A stretch of DNA of 55,503 bases, from the NCBI RefSeq assembly GCF_000802365.1, contig NZ_JSZE01000032.1, positions 1 through 55,503 on the forward strand, in the 5' to 3' direction. A program made the position numbers and the translations under genes. Shown one piece after another: positions 1 to 9,331 of this stretch (its first letter is position 1; each line of letters begins with the position of its first letter). This stretch comes from Xanthomonas cannabis pv. cannabis (GTDB lineage: Bacteria; Pseudomonadota; Gammaproteobacteria; Xanthomonadales; Xanthomonadaceae). Below the pieces are notes generated by a model. That model worked only from the letters and a program-made list of their open reading frames with translations, was not told where the DNA came from and made no database searches.

Positions 1-1
1 G

Positions 2-382
2 CAACCGCACCTGGCGGCGTTGAAGACGCTCAAAGGGGTCGGTCCGGTATTGCTGGCCGTGTTGGCGTGCCGGTTGCCGGAGCTTGGGACGCTCAACGGA
101 AAGCAGATCTCCCGATTGGTGGGGGTTGCCCCGCTATCGCGCGACAGCGGCAAGATGCGTGGGAAACGAGGGATCGGCGGAGGCCGTGCCGATATCCGGC
201 AAGCGCTGTACATGGCGGCGATGTCCTCGGCGCGTCACGAGCCCCGCCTGCGTGATTTTTATAGAGCGTTACGGACACGCGGCAAGGAAGGCAAGGTCGC
301 GATCGTGGCGGTGATGCGCAAGATGCTGGTCATCCTCAATGCGCGCGTGCGCGATGAAAGAGCCGCCACGCAGCCAGCCTGA
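2..382 (+). CDS. IS110-family transposase, C-terminal part (runs off the left edge)
   Basis: The frame is open to the window edge, so only the last ~126 residues are present; the TTG at 20 is internal, not a start. The piece matches the C-terminal transposase_20 domain (IS116/IS110/IS902): a helix-hairpin-helix-like stretch 'LKGVGPVLLAVLACRLPEL', then 'GVAPLSRDSGKMRGKR' and 'ALYMAAMSSARH', where the family's catalytic serine lies. IS110 elements move by a RuvC-like DEDD plus serine mechanism guided by a non-coding bridge RNA and lack classical terminal inverted repeats. The reading frame ends normally in TGA, so this half shows no decay. Whether the element is intact depends on sequence to the left of the window. 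The right end of the element should lie within the next few hundred bases but cannot be placed. Confidence 0.85.
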   Translation, partial: QPHLAALKTLKGVGPVLLAVLACRLPELGTLNGKQISRLVGVAPLSRDSGKMRGKRGIGGGRADIRQALYMAAMSSARHEPRLRDFYRALRTRGKEGKVAIVAVMRKMLVILNARVRDERAATQPA

Positions 383-652
383 GCATGCTCGACGGCCATG
401 AGCAGACGCAAAAGCGTGCCGGCCAGCGGCCGCCACCTATGGATGAACACGCCTGAAGGAAACCGATCAGAGCTCGCGGATCGAGATCCTGATCAACACA
501 GTTGCTCCACGGACGGATTCACGGCGTGTCCCGACACTGGATGCGGCGCCGCGCTGCCGACCAACTCCGCACCGATCAATCTTGCGCACAGCATCTAGAA
601 TTTGCATGCGAGTGCTTCGCTTGACTGATGTGATCACACATGGAGAGACACC
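383..652. other. Intergenic stretch, presumably with the right end of the IS110 element
   Basis: No convincing gene. IS110 elements have short or no inverted repeats, so the element end cannot be set from one copy. In some members of the family the non-coding end carries the bridge RNA; no clear structured RNA could be recognised by eye here. Confidence 0.4.
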
Positions 653-689
653 AAACGAAAGTGGCTATCGCCCGAAGAACGATAGCCAC
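653..689 (-). terminator. Rho-independent terminator of the leu cluster
   Basis: On the minus strand a perfect 10-bp stem (GTGGCTATCG at 661-670 pairing with CGATAGCCAC at 680-689, 9-nt loop) is followed by TTTCGTTT. It lies 34 nt beyond the leuB stop codon, as expected for the end of leuCDB transcription. Confidence 0.8.
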
Positions 690-722
690 CAGCACAGCTA
701 CAACGCGTCGGAAGCGGGCGCT

Positions 723-1796
723 TTACAGCGCGGCTACCACTGCATCGCCCATCGCCACGGTGCCGACCTTGGTAGTGCCTTCCGACCAGATGTCGGCAGT
801 GCGCAGGCCTTGGTCGAGTACCTTGCCAACAGCCTGCTCGATGGCATCCGCCGCAGCAGCTTGCGCGAAGGTGTAGCGCAACATCATTGCCACCGACAGG
901 ATGGTCGCCAGCGGGTTGGCGATGCCCTTGCCTGCGATGTCCGGCGCCGAGCCGTGGCAGGGCTCATACATGCCCTTGCTGTTGGCATCCAGCGAAGCCG
1001 ACGGCAGCATGCCGATCGAGCCGGTGAGCATGGATGCCTGGTCGGACAGGATGTCGCCGAACATGTTGTCGGTCACGATCACGTCGAACTGTTTGGGCGC
1101 ACGCACCAATTGCATGGCCGCGTTGTCCACATACATGTGCGACAGCGCGATATCCGGGTAGTCCTTGGCGACTTCTTCGACCACTGCACGCCAGAGCTGG
1201 CTCGATGCCAGCACGTTGGCCTTGTCGACCGAGCACAGCTTCTTGCCGCGCAAACGTGCCATCTCGAAGCCGGCCTTGGCGATGCGGCGGATCTCGCTTT
1301 CGCTGTACGGCAAGGTGTCGTAGGCCTGACGCTCGCCGTTCTCCAGCGTGCGCGTGCCGCGCGGCTGACCGAAATAGATGCCGCCGGTGAGCTCGCGCAG
1401 GATCAACAGATCCAGCCCGGACACCACCTCCGGCTTGAGCGTGGACGCATCGGCCAATTGCGGATACAGCAACGCCGGGCGCAGGTTGGCGAACAGGCCC
1501 AGTTGGGAGCGGATCTTGAGCAGGCCGCGCTCCGGCCGCAGCGACGGGTCGATGGTGTCCCACTGCGGGCCACCGACGGCGCCCAGCAGCACCGCATCGG
1601 CAGCGCACGCGCGCTCCAGTGTTTCATCGGCCAGCGGGCTGCCGTACTTGTCGTAGGCCGCGCCACCCAGTTCGTCGTACACCAGGGTGAAGCCCAAGCC
1701 GTGTTGCGCATCGATGCGCGTCAGCACCTTGACCGCTTCGGCCATGATTTCCGGGCCGATGCCGTCGCCGGGAAGAATCAGAATCTGCTTGCTCAT
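723..1796 (-). CDS. leuB: 3-isopropylmalate dehydrogenase
   Basis: Catalyses NAD-dependent oxidative decarboxylation of (2R,3S)-3-isopropylmalate to 2-oxoisocaproate, the third step of leucine synthesis, in the cytoplasm. The 357-residue length is typical. Visible family marks are the N-terminal '[11 protein letters not shown]', the substrate-binding '[18 protein letters not shown]' and the Mg/substrate motif '[14 protein letters not shown]'. It is the last gene of a leuC-leuD-leuB series on the minus strand, 67 nt after leuD, and is followed by a strong terminator. leuA is not in the window. Nothing unusual is seen in the protein. Confidence 0.97.
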   Translation of the reverse strand: MSKQILILPGDGIGPEIMAEAVKVLTRIDAQHGLGFTLVYDELGGAAYDKYGSPLADETLERACAADAVLLGAVGGPQWDTIDPSLRPERGLLKIRSQLGLFANLRPALLYPQLADASTLKPEVVSGLDLLILRELTGGIYFGQPRGTRTLENGERQAYDTLPYSESEIRRIAKAGFEMARLRGKKLCSVDKANVLASSQLWRAVVEEVAKDYPDIALSHMYVDNAAMQLVRAPKQFDVIVTDNMFGDILSDQASMLTGSIGMLPSASLDANSKGMYEPCHGSAPDIAGKGIANPLATILSVAMMLRYTFAQAAAADAIEQAVGKVLDQGLRTADIWSEGTTKVGTVAMGDAVVAAL

Positions 1797-1863
1797 GCAA
1801 TCCTCGTGGAAGGGCGCTACCGCACCCGTTTTTCATTGTGCTGCGGCGTTCACGACGCAAGCT

Positions 1864-2511
1864 TTACTGCAACGCGACGAACAACCACGGTTGGCGTGCG
1901 CGATGACCTTGCTCGAAGCGACCGATTGCATCGGCGTCCTGCAGGGTCAGACCGATGTCGTCCAGCCCGTTGAGCAGGCAATGCTTGCGGAAGGCGTCGA
2001 TGTCGAAACCGTATTCCACGCCATCGGGACGGCGCACACGCTGTGCGGCCAGATCCACGGTGAGCTGATAGCCCTCGGTGGCCAGGCACTGTTCGAATAA
2101 GGCATCCACTTCCGCCTCGGCCAGCACGATCGGCAGCAGACCGTTCTTGAAGCTGTTATTGAAGAAGATGTCGGCGAAGCTGGGCGCGATCACGGCGCGA
2201 AAGCCATACTCGTCCAGCGCCCACGGCGCATGCTCGCGCGAGGAGCCGCAGCCGAAGTTCTCGCGTGCCAGCAACACGCTGGCGGCCTGATAGCGCGGGA
2301 AATTGAGCACGAACTCCGGATTGAGCGGGCGCTGGCTGTTGTCGCGGCCAGGCTCGCCGATGTCCAGATACCGCCACTCATCGAACAGGTTCGGACCGAA
2401 GCCGGTGCGCTTGATCGACTTGAGGAATTGTTTAGGAATGATCTGGTCGGTGTCGACGTTGGCGCGATCGAGCGGCGCGACCAGTCCGGTGTGTTGGGTG
2501 AAAGGAGTCAT
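1864..2511 (-). CDS. leuD: 3-isopropylmalate dehydratase, small subunit
   Basis: Small swivelling subunit of the LeuCD isomerase that converts 2-isopropylmalate to 3-isopropylmalate. The 215 residues are of normal length; the substrate-binding loop '[14 protein letters not shown]' is at about residues 86-99, and the N-terminal '[17 protein letters not shown]' is characteristic. It lies between leuC and leuB on the same strand. The 69-nt gap from leuC is occupied by a GGGATTCG-type inverted repeat that could form a hairpin in the transcript and so affect the LeuC/LeuD ratio (inference). Confidence 0.96.
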   Translation of the reverse strand: MTPFTQHTGLVAPLDRANVDTDQIIPKQFLKSIKRTGFGPNLFDEWRYLDIGEPGRDNSQRPLNPEFVLNFPRYQAASVLLARENFGCGSSREHAPWALDEYGFRAVIAPSFADIFFNNSFKNGLLPIVLAEAEVDALFEQCLATEGYQLTVDLAAQRVRRPDGVEYGFDIDAFRKHCLLNGLDDIGLTLQDADAIGRFEQGHRARQPWLFVALQ

Positions 2512-2522
2512 TGGGAGGGGCC

Positions 2523-2613
2523 GGGATTTGGGATTGGGGGATTGGGGATTCGAAAAGGCCGGGGATGGCGGAGCGCTTTTTTACGAATCCCGAATTCCCA
2601 ATGCCGAATCCCC
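2523..2613. repeat. GGGATTCG-family inverted repeat, copy 1 (leuD/leuC junction)
   Basis: Left arm of GGGATTT/GGGATTG/GGGATTC units at 2523-2552 and right arm of the complementary AATCCC units (TTACGAATCCCGAATTCCCA and on to CGAATCCCC) at 2581-2613, around a GC-rich loop. The same arms, including the GGATTCGTAA / TTACGAATCC core, recur at 37195-37328 and 40189-40279, and as a one-armed array at 42305-42462. The right arm is translated as the last residues of leuC and contains its stop codon. Confidence 0.8.
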
Positions 2614-4029
2614 GAGTTCACGCACATCGACAAAGTGTCCGCTCACCGCCGCGGCAGCGGCCATCGCCGGGCTGACCAGATGCGTGCGTCCACCGGCGCC
2701 CTGGCGGCCTTCGAAGTTGCGGTTGGAGGTGGAGGCGCAATGTTCGCCGCTGCCGAGCTTGTCCGGGTTCATGGCCAGGCACATCGAGCAGCCTGGCTCG
2801 CGCCATTCGAAACCGGCCTCCAGAAATACCTTGTCCAGGCCTTCTGCTTCGGCTTGTGCCTTGACCAAGCCCGAGCCTGGCACGACCAGCGCCTGCTTGA
2901 TCGTGGAAGCGACCTTGCGGCCCTTGGCCACTGCGGCGGCGGCGCGCAGGTCTTCGATGCGCGAGTTGGTGCACGAGCCGATGAACACGCGATCCAGGCG
3001 GATGTCAGTGATCGGTTGATTGGCCTTCAGGCCCATGTATTTCAGCGCGCGTTCGATCGAGTCGCGCCTGGTCGGGTCCTGCTCGGCGGCCGGGTCCGGC
3101 ACCTGCTGATCCACCGCCAGCACCATTTCCGGCGAGGTGCCCCAGCTGACCTGCGGTTTGATGTCTTCGGCACGCAGCTCCACCACGGTGTCGAAGTGCG
3201 CGTCCGGGTCGGAGACCAGCGTTCTCCACAACGCGACAGCCGTATCCCAATCGGCGCCCTTGGGGGCGAACGGGCGGCCCTTGACGTAGGCAATGGTTTT
3301 TTCGTCCACCGCCACCATGCCCACGCGCGCGCCGGCTTCGATGGACATGTTGCAGATGGTCATGCGCCCTTCCATCGACAGGTCGCGAATCGCGCTGCCG
3401 GCAAATTCCAGCGCATGGCCATTACCGCCGGCGGTGCCGATCTTGCCGATCACCGCCAGCACGATGTCCTTGGCGGTCACGCCGAACGGCAGCGTGCCTT
3501 CCACGCGCACCTGCATGTTCTTCATCTTCTTGGCGATCAGGCACTGCGTGGCCAGCACATGCTCGACCTCGGAGGTGCCGATGCCGTGCGCCAGCGCACC
3601 GAACGCACCGTGCGTGGAGGTATGCGAATCGCCGCAGACCACGGTCATGCCCGGCAGCGTGGCGCCCTGCTCCGGGCCGACCACGTGCACGATGCCCTGG
3701 CGCGCATCGTTCATCTTGAACTCGAGAATGCCGAAGTCGTCGCAGTTCTCGTCCAGGGTCTGCACCTGCAGGCGCGAGACTTCATCGGAAATCGACTCCA
3801 GCCCGCCCTGGCGCTCGGCGCGTGTGGTCGGCACGTTGTGGTCGGGGGTGGCGATGTTGGCGTCGATACGCCATGGCCTGCGCCCGGCCAGCCGCAGGCC
3901 TTCGAAGGCCTGCGGCGAGGTCACCTCGTGCAGGATGTGGCGGTCGATGTAAATCAGCGAGGAGCCGTCGTCACGACGGGCGACCTCATGCAGTTCCCAC
4001 AGCTTGTCGTACAGCGTCTTGGCAGTCAT
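2581..4029 (-). CDS. leuC: 3-isopropylmalate dehydratase, large subunit
   Basis: Aconitase-family large subunit that carries the [4Fe-4S] cluster and partners LeuD. The cluster-binding cysteines are visible in 'FIGSCTNSR' and '[13 protein letters not shown]', and '[21 protein letters not shown]' appears as expected ([12 protein letters not shown]). Length is 482 residues. The family usually ends soon after 'GHFVDVREL'; here about ten extra residues ([10 protein letters not shown]) and the TAA stop come from the dispersed GGGATTCG repeat, so the repeat has set the C-terminus. First gene of the leuCDB series and divergent from a LysR gene, 114 nt away. Confidence 0.96.
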   Translation of the reverse strand: MTAKTLYDKLWELHEVARRDDGSSLIYIDRHILHEVTSPQAFEGLRLAGRRPWRIDANIATPDHNVPTTRAERQGGLESISDEVSRLQVQTLDENCDDFGILEFKMNDARQGIVHVVGPEQGATLPGMTVVCGDSHTSTHGAFGALAHGIGTSEVEHVLATQCLIAKKMKNMQVRVEGTLPFGVTAKDIVLAVIGKIGTAGGNGHALEFAGSAIRDLSMEGRMTICNMSIEAGARVGMVAVDEKTIAYVKGRPFAPKGADWDTAVALWRTLVSDPDAHFDTVVELRAEDIKPQVSWGTSPEMVLAVDQQVPDPAAEQDPTRRDSIERALKYMGLKANQPITDIRLDRVFIGSCTNSRIEDLRAAAAVAKGRKVASTIKQALVVPGSGLVKAQAEAEGLDKVFLEAGFEWREPGCSMCLAMNPDKLGSGEHCASTSNRNFEGRQGAGGRTHLVSPAMAAAAAVSGHFVDVRELGDSALGIRDS

Positions 4030-4090
4030 CGCGGCAATCCGGGTGGCGAATGGTGGGTGCGCCCACCTGGCTGAGATCGATGCTAGGAGC

Positions 4091-4130
4091 TTGCCTTGGA
4101 TAACGCAAATTCATATTGTTTATTCAACAA
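4091..4130 (+). promoter_or_regulatory. Candidate promoter and LysR-type operator in the leuC/lysR divergent region
   Basis: TTGCCT (4091-4096), a 17-nt spacer and TATTGT (4114-4119) give a plausible promoter for the LysR gene that starts at 4144. TTGTT-N5-AACAA (4116-4130) is an inverted repeat with the T-N(11-13)-A form used by LysR regulators; it overlaps the -10 region, as an autoregulatory site would. The stretch is markedly AT-rich for this genome. Assignment is inference from sequence only. Confidence 0.45.
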
Positions 4131-4143
4131 ATGAATTTCAGGA

Positions 4144-5028
4144 ATGCCAGTGGATCTCGCAAGCCTCAGCGCATTCGTGGCCATTGCCCAGAGCGGCAGC
4201 TTCTCGGCGGCCGGCGAGGCGCTGCACCTCACCCAACCGGCGGTGAGCAAGCGCATCGCCTTGCTGGAGGGCCAGTTGTCGGCGCGGTTGTTCGATCGCC
4301 TGGGCCGACAGGTGGTGCTGACCGAGGCCGGGCAGGCCCTGCTCCCCCGCGCCCAACGCATTCTTGCCGAACTGGAGGACACCCGCCGCGTGCTCGAGCA
4401 CCTCGGGGCCTCGGTTGGCGGGCGCCTGAGCCTGGCCACCAGCCACCACGTGGGCCTGCACCGCCTACCGGCGTTGCTGCGTCGCTTCGCTGCGCAGCAC
4501 CCGCAGGCCGCGCTGGACATCCAGTTTCTGGATTCGGAACTGGCGTATGCGGCGGTGCTACGCGGCGAGGTCGAACTGGCTGTGACCACCCTGGCACCGG
4601 ACACGCGCGCGCCGCTGCGCGCGCGGCCGATCTGGCACGACCGTCTGCAATTCGTGGTGGCGCCCGACCATCCATTGGCCGCCCTGCGGGAGGTGACGCT
4701 AGAACACGTGGTGGCGCATCCTGCAGTGCTGCCGGACCCCGGCACGTTCACCCATCGCATCGTCGCCGGGCTGTTTGCCGAGCGTGGCCTGGCGCCACAC
4801 CTGCGCATGACCACCAATTATCTGGAGACGATCAAGATGCTGGTATCGGTCGGGCTGGCCTGGAGCGTGTTGCCCGAACGCATGATCGACCATCAGATCG
4901 TCGCGCTGCCGCTGGCCGATGTGACGCTGTCGCGCGAGCTGGGCTGCGTGACGCACGGCGGGCGTACCTTGTCACGTGCGGCGCAGGCGTTTGTGGCGCT
5001 GTTGAACGCACAGGCAGACCAGACGTGA
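4144..5028 (+). CDS. LysR-family transcriptional regulator
   Basis: 294 residues, the standard LTTR length. An N-terminal winged HTH (residues ~4-63, with 'GSFSAAGEALHLTQPAVSKR' as the helix-turn-helix) is followed by a two-lobed periplasmic-binding-like effector domain (~90-290). It is transcribed away from leuC across 114 nt that hold a LysR-type inverted repeat, so a role in controlling leuCDB and itself is likely but unproven; effector unknown. The start at 4144 has a purine-rich AGGA placed unusually tight (directly adjacent), so translation may be weak or the start could be slightly different. Family call is secure, target is inference. Confidence 0.93.
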   Translation: MPVDLASLSAFVAIAQSGSFSAAGEALHLTQPAVSKRIALLEGQLSARLFDRLGRQVVLTEAGQALLPRAQRILAELEDTRRVLEHLGASVGGRLSLATSHHVGLHRLPALLRRFAAQHPQAALDIQFLDSELAYAAVLRGEVELAVTTLAPDTRAPLRARPIWHDRLQFVVAPDHPLAALREVTLEHVVAHPAVLPDPGTFTHRIVAGLFAERGLAPHLRMTTNYLETIKMLVSVGLAWSVLPERMIDHQIVALPLADVTLSRELGCVTHGGRTLSRAAQAFVALLNAQADQT

Positions 5029-5234
5029 CGCAGTCCCTGGAACGCGTGGTGCACGACATGCTCCGCTCGCATCCGCACCCACCTGCCAGCACTGCTGCGC
5101 CGCTGGTCCGCACAGCGTCACAAGGATAAAGACATTAGCGGAGCGCTCACGCATCGCACGCAAGACAGGGGCATCCAGCCACCGCTGTTCTGCACGGCTA
5201 CACCCGGCAGACAGCGTAATACGCCAGCACGAGG

Positions 5235-8200
5235 TCAATGGTCGACCAGCCGGTCGCGCCCCTGCCGCTTGGCCTGGTACAGGCGACGGTCTGCCAATGC
5301 CAGCAGTTCGCGCCGCGTCGGCACTTCGTGGCTCATCGCCATGCCCATGCTTGCGGTGCACTGCACGCTGGTGCCGTGCGCATCCACTTCGATTGCCGCC
5401 AGGCGTTGCCGCATGCGCTCGAACAGCGCGCGTGCCTGCACCGCGTCCAGCCCGGTGGCGGCCAGCAGGAACTCTTCGCCGCCATGGCGCGCGGCGAAAC
5501 ACTGCGCCTGATCCTGGGCGCTCAAGGCATCGCCCAGCGCGCTCAACACCGCGTCGCCGACATCATGGCCGTAGGCGTCGTTGATGTGCTTGAAGTGGTC
5601 GATGTCCATCAGCGCCAGCGCCAGTGCCGGGCCACCGCTGCGTGCAGCGTCGAACCACTGCTGCAGCACACGTTCGGCTTCGCGCCGGTTGGGCAATGCA
5701 GTGAGCACGTCATGGCTGGCGCGGTATTCCAGCTGCTGCATCAGGGCTTCACGCTCCGCGCTGGCCTGCTGCAGCGCCAGATTCTTCTCGCGCAGTTCGC
5801 GTGTGCGCCGATCGATCACGGTATTAAGCTGGCGCTGGCTTCGCCGGTAGCTGGCCGTACGCCACAGGTAAAACCCGTAAATCAGGCTGGCCAGCGCAAG
5901 GACGCCCAACGCGATCACCTCGCCACGGCGCCACCACGGCGGGGCCAGTGCGATGACCAGACTGGATTCGCCAAGGAGTGCGGTCTGTCGCCAGTCCACC
6001 GGCAGCGACATCGCCTGCACACGGAAACGGAAGCGGCCCGGCGGCAGGTTGGTGTACACCGCCTCGGTGGCCGTGTCGGCGTCCACCCATTCCGGGTCGA
6101 AGCCTTCCAGGCGATAGCGGTAACGCACCTTGTCGGGCCCGCGGAAGTTCAGCCCGGCATAGCCGATGGCGATGCGCCGCGTCTCGGCGCCAAAGCGATG
6201 CGGGCCGCTGACCGGCTGCACCATGCCATCGACCAGCAAGCGCTCGAACACGATCGGCACGCGGTGACCTTGCAAGGTGCCGACGCGCGCCGGATCGATC
6301 ACGCCCAGGCCGGCGGCGGTGGGAAACAGCAATTGCCCGGACAAGGTCAGCCAACCGGCCGGTGCGCTGCTGCCGTTGCCCTGGTTCCCGGGCATGCCGT
6401 CGCTGCGGTCCACCACCTCCACACTCAACTGCTCGCGGCTGCCGGCATCGATCTGGTCAAAGTCGCTGCGCGCGATGCGGAACACGCCGTGATTGCTGGA
6501 CAGCCACAGGTAGCCGCGGCCATCGTCGATCACGCGGAAGACCTTGTCGCGCGGCAGGCCTACGCGGTGGTCGTAGACGCGGAACTGCTCGCCATGCAGG
6601 CGCAGCAGGCCACGATCGCTGGCGATCCACAGATCGCCGCCGGCGTCGCGCAGGAAGTCAAAGGCGTTCTGGCCAGGGAAGTCCTGTTCGCCCAGCCACG
6701 CACGCGTGCTGCCGCCCGGCGACAGACCGGTCATGCCGCGATCGGTCCCGATCCAGATGATGCCCTGCGCATCGCGGTACAGCGCCTGCACCGAACCGTC
6801 AGGCACCCCGTCGGCCGCGGTGTAACGACGCGCCTTGCCATGCCGCCAGCGCACCAGCCCGCCGGTGGTGCCGATCCACAGATCCTCGCCATCGGGCAAT
6901 ACCGCCCGCACCGACAGCGAGGGCAACCCATCGTCCGCACCGATGCGCACCAAGACCCTGCCCTGCGCGTCCAGCCGCAGCACGCCCTGGCTGTAGGTGC
7001 CGGCCCAGACCCCGCCGTCGCCGGCATCGGCCAGCGACAGCACCGATTGCTCCAGGATCCGGCCATCTTCGGACGGCAACAGCGACACCCGGGTGATCTG
7101 ATCGTTGCGCCAGCGGTCCAGGCCGACCGCACTGCCGACCCACACGGTGCCATCGCGGGTCTGCAACACCGTGCGCACGTAATCGGAGGCCAGCCCGTCG
7201 TCCTGGGTGACGCCGTGCGCAGCGCCTTCGGCAATCCGGAACAGGCCATGGGTGCTGCCGACCCAGATCAGGCCTTCGGCATCTTCCAGCAGTGCCGGGC
7301 TGGCGACACCGGAGATCTGCACCTGTTCGTCGGGCACCCCGGCGCTACGATGCACCAGCAGCGTGCCGCTGGGCATGCTCATCCACAGATGCCCGCGCCG
7401 ATCCAGCAACAGCGCATCCACCCGCTGGCCCTGGCGAAACCGTTGCAGCCCGCCGGCGCGACCCCACCACCACACGCCATCGTCGCCGGCGACCAGCAGG
7501 CCACCCTGGCGATCGCTGGCCAGCCGTCGGACCGGCACGGCCTGCATGCCATGCGCCTTGCCCCAGGCTTCTGCTGCACCGCCGGAGCGCGGCAGCCGGT
7601 ACAAGCCCACTTCGGTGCCTACCCACAGCTCGCCGGTGTCGTCAGCCGACAGCGCGGTGATGCGCGCATGCGGCAACCCGGCCTGGCGGCCGACATCGAT
7701 CAGGCGCCCATCCGGCTCGATCCGGTACAGCGTCTGCGGCGTCCCCACCCATAACGCGCCATCGGCACGACGCAGCAACGCGCTGACCGCCAGATGGCGC
7801 GCCGAGGCATCGCCCAATTGCTGCCACTTGCCATCCCGGTACCGGTAGACCCCGTCGAAGGCGGTCCCGAACAACATGCCGCCGGTGCTGTCGCGCAACA
7901 CCACGAACACGCCCCCCAGTTCCACGCCCGGGGTGTTCTGGCGGTCGTAGACGGTGAAGTCGCGACCGTTGAACCGCGCCACGCCTTCCCAGGTGCCGAG
8001 CCAGATCAGCCCGTCCTCGCCCTGGGCCACCGCATGCACCAGGTTGTGCGGCAGGCCGTCGTCCATGTTCCAGCGCGTGACGGTGTGGTAGGCGGTGTGG
8101 TCGAGCTCCTGCGCGCCAGCCATCGGCAACCCGAGCGTCGCGCAGCACAGCGCGACCCACAGCCACAGCAGCGCCGCCCACAGCACACCTGTGCTGCGAA

Positions 8201-8237
8201 CGCAGCCTGCATGCGTCTGCGCCCCGACCCTGTCCAC
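5235..8237 (-). CDS. Two-component-propeller sensor diguanylate cyclase (GGEEF)
   Basis: Predicted inner-membrane receptor making cyclic di-GMP. After an N-terminal hydrophobic segment (~residues 14-40) come many Reg_prop repeats of the form 'GLIWLGTWEGVARF', 'GELWVGTEVGLYRL' and 'GTVWVGSAVGLDRW', building periplasmic beta-propellers; then a Y_Y_Y domain ('YRYRLEGFDPEWVDADT'), one membrane segment ('VIALGVLALASLIYGFYLW'), a short coiled coil and a C-terminal GGDEF domain with active-site GGEEF at about 919-923. The usual RxxD inhibitory site just before the GGEEF is absent (DQAQ instead), so product inhibition is probably lost. The start is taken as GTG at 8237, which has GAGGGGA upstream; an in-frame ATG at 8312 would add 25 unlikely residues. 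Ligand unknown. Confidence 0.9.
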   Translation of the reverse strand: MDRVGAQTHAGCVRSTGVLWAALLWLWVALCCATLGLPMAGAQELDHTAYHTVTRWNMDDGLPHNLVHAVAQGEDGLIWLGTWEGVARFNGRDFTVYDRQNTPGVELGGVFVVLRDSTGGMLFGTAFDGVYRYRDGKWQQLGDASARHLAVSALLRRADGALWVGTPQTLYRIEPDGRLIDVGRQAGLPHARITALSADDTGELWVGTEVGLYRLPRSGGAAEAWGKAHGMQAVPVRRLASDRQGGLLVAGDDGVWWWGRAGGLQRFRQGQRVDALLLDRRGHLWMSMPSGTLLVHRSAGVPDEQVQISGVASPALLEDAEGLIWVGSTHGLFRIAEGAAHGVTQDDGLASDYVRTVLQTRDGTVWVGSAVGLDRWRNDQITRVSLLPSEDGRILEQSVLSLADAGDGGVWAGTYSQGVLRLDAQGRVLVRIGADDGLPSLSVRAVLPDGEDLWIGTTGGLVRWRHGKARRYTAADGVPDGSVQALYRDAQGIIWIGTDRGMTGLSPGGSTRAWLGEQDFPGQNAFDFLRDAGGDLWIASDRGLLRLHGEQFRVYDHRVGLPRDKVFRVIDDGRGYLWLSSNHGVFRIARSDFDQIDAGSREQLSVEVVDRSDGMPGNQGNGSSAPAGWLTLSGQLLFPTAAGLGVIDPARVGTLQGHRVPIVFERLLVDGMVQPVSGPHRFGAETRRIAIGYAGLNFRGPDKVRYRYRLEGFDPEWVDADTATEAVYTNLPPGRFRFRVQAMSLPVDWRQTALLGESSLVIALAPPWWRRGEVIALGVLALASLIYGFYLWRTASYRRSQRQLNTVIDRRTRELREKNLALQQASAEREALMQQLEYRASHDVLTALPNRREAERVLQQWFDAARSGGPALALALMDIDHFKHINDAYGHDVGDAVLSALGDALSAQDQAQCFAARHGGEEFLLAATGLDAVQARALFERMRQRLAAIEVDAHGTSVQCTASMGMAMSHEVPTRRELLALADRRLYQAKRQGRDRLVDH

Positions 8238-8521
8238 GCTTCCGTCCCCTCGTCCGTGCCTGCTGGCCCCGCCTGCCGGTATGCACTGACAGGCCTGCGG
8301 CAAATCTATCACCGGGGTTTTCGGCCCGCCCTAGGTGGATTCCCCACAGCTGCCGGGACCACCATGACACCGGGAGGCATTCGGCCGAGACGGTGATGGC
8401 TTATCACTATTTCAGCGGCAACGGGGCACGCGGGGTGGTCATCTGCCGCCCGCTCCCACGCCGTGCGGACCTGTGGGCTGCGACGCGCGCGCTGATGCAT
8501 TCAGGCCACCGAGTATAAATA

Positions 8522-8547
8522 TAGAACCCGATGGTCTAGTATTGACC
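8522..8547 (+). promoter_or_regulatory. Possible TetR-type operator upstream of the TetR gene
   Basis: TAGAACCCGATGGTCTA (8522-8538) is an imperfect palindrome (TAGA..CC/GG..TCTA), and GGTCTAGTATTGACC (8533-8547) overlaps it with 4-bp arms. Both lie immediately before the ATG at 8550, where an autorepressor would act. Weak evidence: symmetry and position only. Confidence 0.3.
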
Positions 8548-8549
8548 GC

Positions 8550-9203
8550 ATGTCCAGCTCGCCCCCCCTCAAGTCCAAGGCCAAGAGCAACGGCCCTGGG
8601 CGTCCCAAGGATCTTGGGAAACGCGCCTCCATCCTGGGCGCTGCGCGCACCATGTTCATGGAGCAAGGCTATGCCGGGGTCAGCATGGATGGGATCGCCG
8701 CACAGGCGGGCGTCTCCAAGCTGACCGTCTATAGCCATTTTGGCGACAAGGAAAGCCTGTTTTCCGAGGCGATCCGCGCGCAATGCCAGCACATGATGCC
8801 GGACGACCTGTTCGATCATGCCCCCGAGGGCGCATTGCGCGACCAGTTGATCGAGATCGCGCATGCGTTCTTCGCCATGGTCAGTACCGACTCGGCCATT
8901 TCCACCCACCGCATGATGATGGCGCCCGGCACCGGCGACGTGCATGTGCGCGAGATGTTCTGGGACGCCGGCCCCAAGCGGACCCAACAGGCACTGGCGG
9001 ATTTCCTGTCCGCACGGGTGGCCGATGGCCAGCTGGAGATCACCGACCTGGCCCGCGCGGCGTCGCAGTTCTTCTGCCTGCTCAAGGGCGAGTTGTATGC
9101 GTTGATGATGTGCGGCCTGCACGGCCAGCCCACCCGCGCGCAGGTGGACGAGCACATCGAATCCAGTGTGGACTTCTTTTTGAGGGCCTATGCACCCCGC
9201 TGA
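8550..9203 (+). CDS. TetR-family transcriptional regulator
   Basis: 217 residues. A basic, flexible N-terminus (SPPLKSKAKSNGPGRPKD) precedes the TetR HTH: 'ILGAARTMFMEQGYAGVSMD' and 'IAAQAGVSKLTVYSHFGDKE' at residues ~28-75. The C-terminal part resembles the AefR-like TetR_C domain of efflux-associated regulators. It stands alone, pointing towards the methyltransferase-tolC pair about 130 nt downstream, so TolC-type efflux control is possible but not shown. Possible self-operator just upstream. Ligand not predictable. Confidence 0.93.
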   Translation: MSSSPPLKSKAKSNGPGRPKDLGKRASILGAARTMFMEQGYAGVSMDGIAAQAGVSKLTVYSHFGDKESLFSEAIRAQCQHMMPDDLFDHAPEGALRDQLIEIAHAFFAMVSTDSAISTHRMMMAPGTGDVHVREMFWDAGPKRTQQALADFLSARVADGQLEITDLARAASQFFCLLKGELYALMMCGLHGQPTRAQVDEHIESSVDFFLRAYAPR

Positions 9204-9331
9204 CCGCCCCCGGCCTTTGGTGGCGATGACTTCCGGCACTGCGCCGGTGGTCCATGCGCGGCGATGCTAGATGCGCCAGTTGCCCCGCGCACCGGTAAAA
9301 TGTCCGCCCCACCGCGTTGGATAACCGCACC

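Noticed and set aside
2230-4074. 614-aa plus-strand ORF antisense to leuC/leuD
   Set aside because: Shadow; leuC and leuD are unmistakable on the minus strand.
5238-7754. 838-aa plus-strand ORF antisense to the GGEEF gene
   Set aside because: Shadow frame from GC-rich codon bias; the opposite strand has clear propeller and GGDEF motifs.
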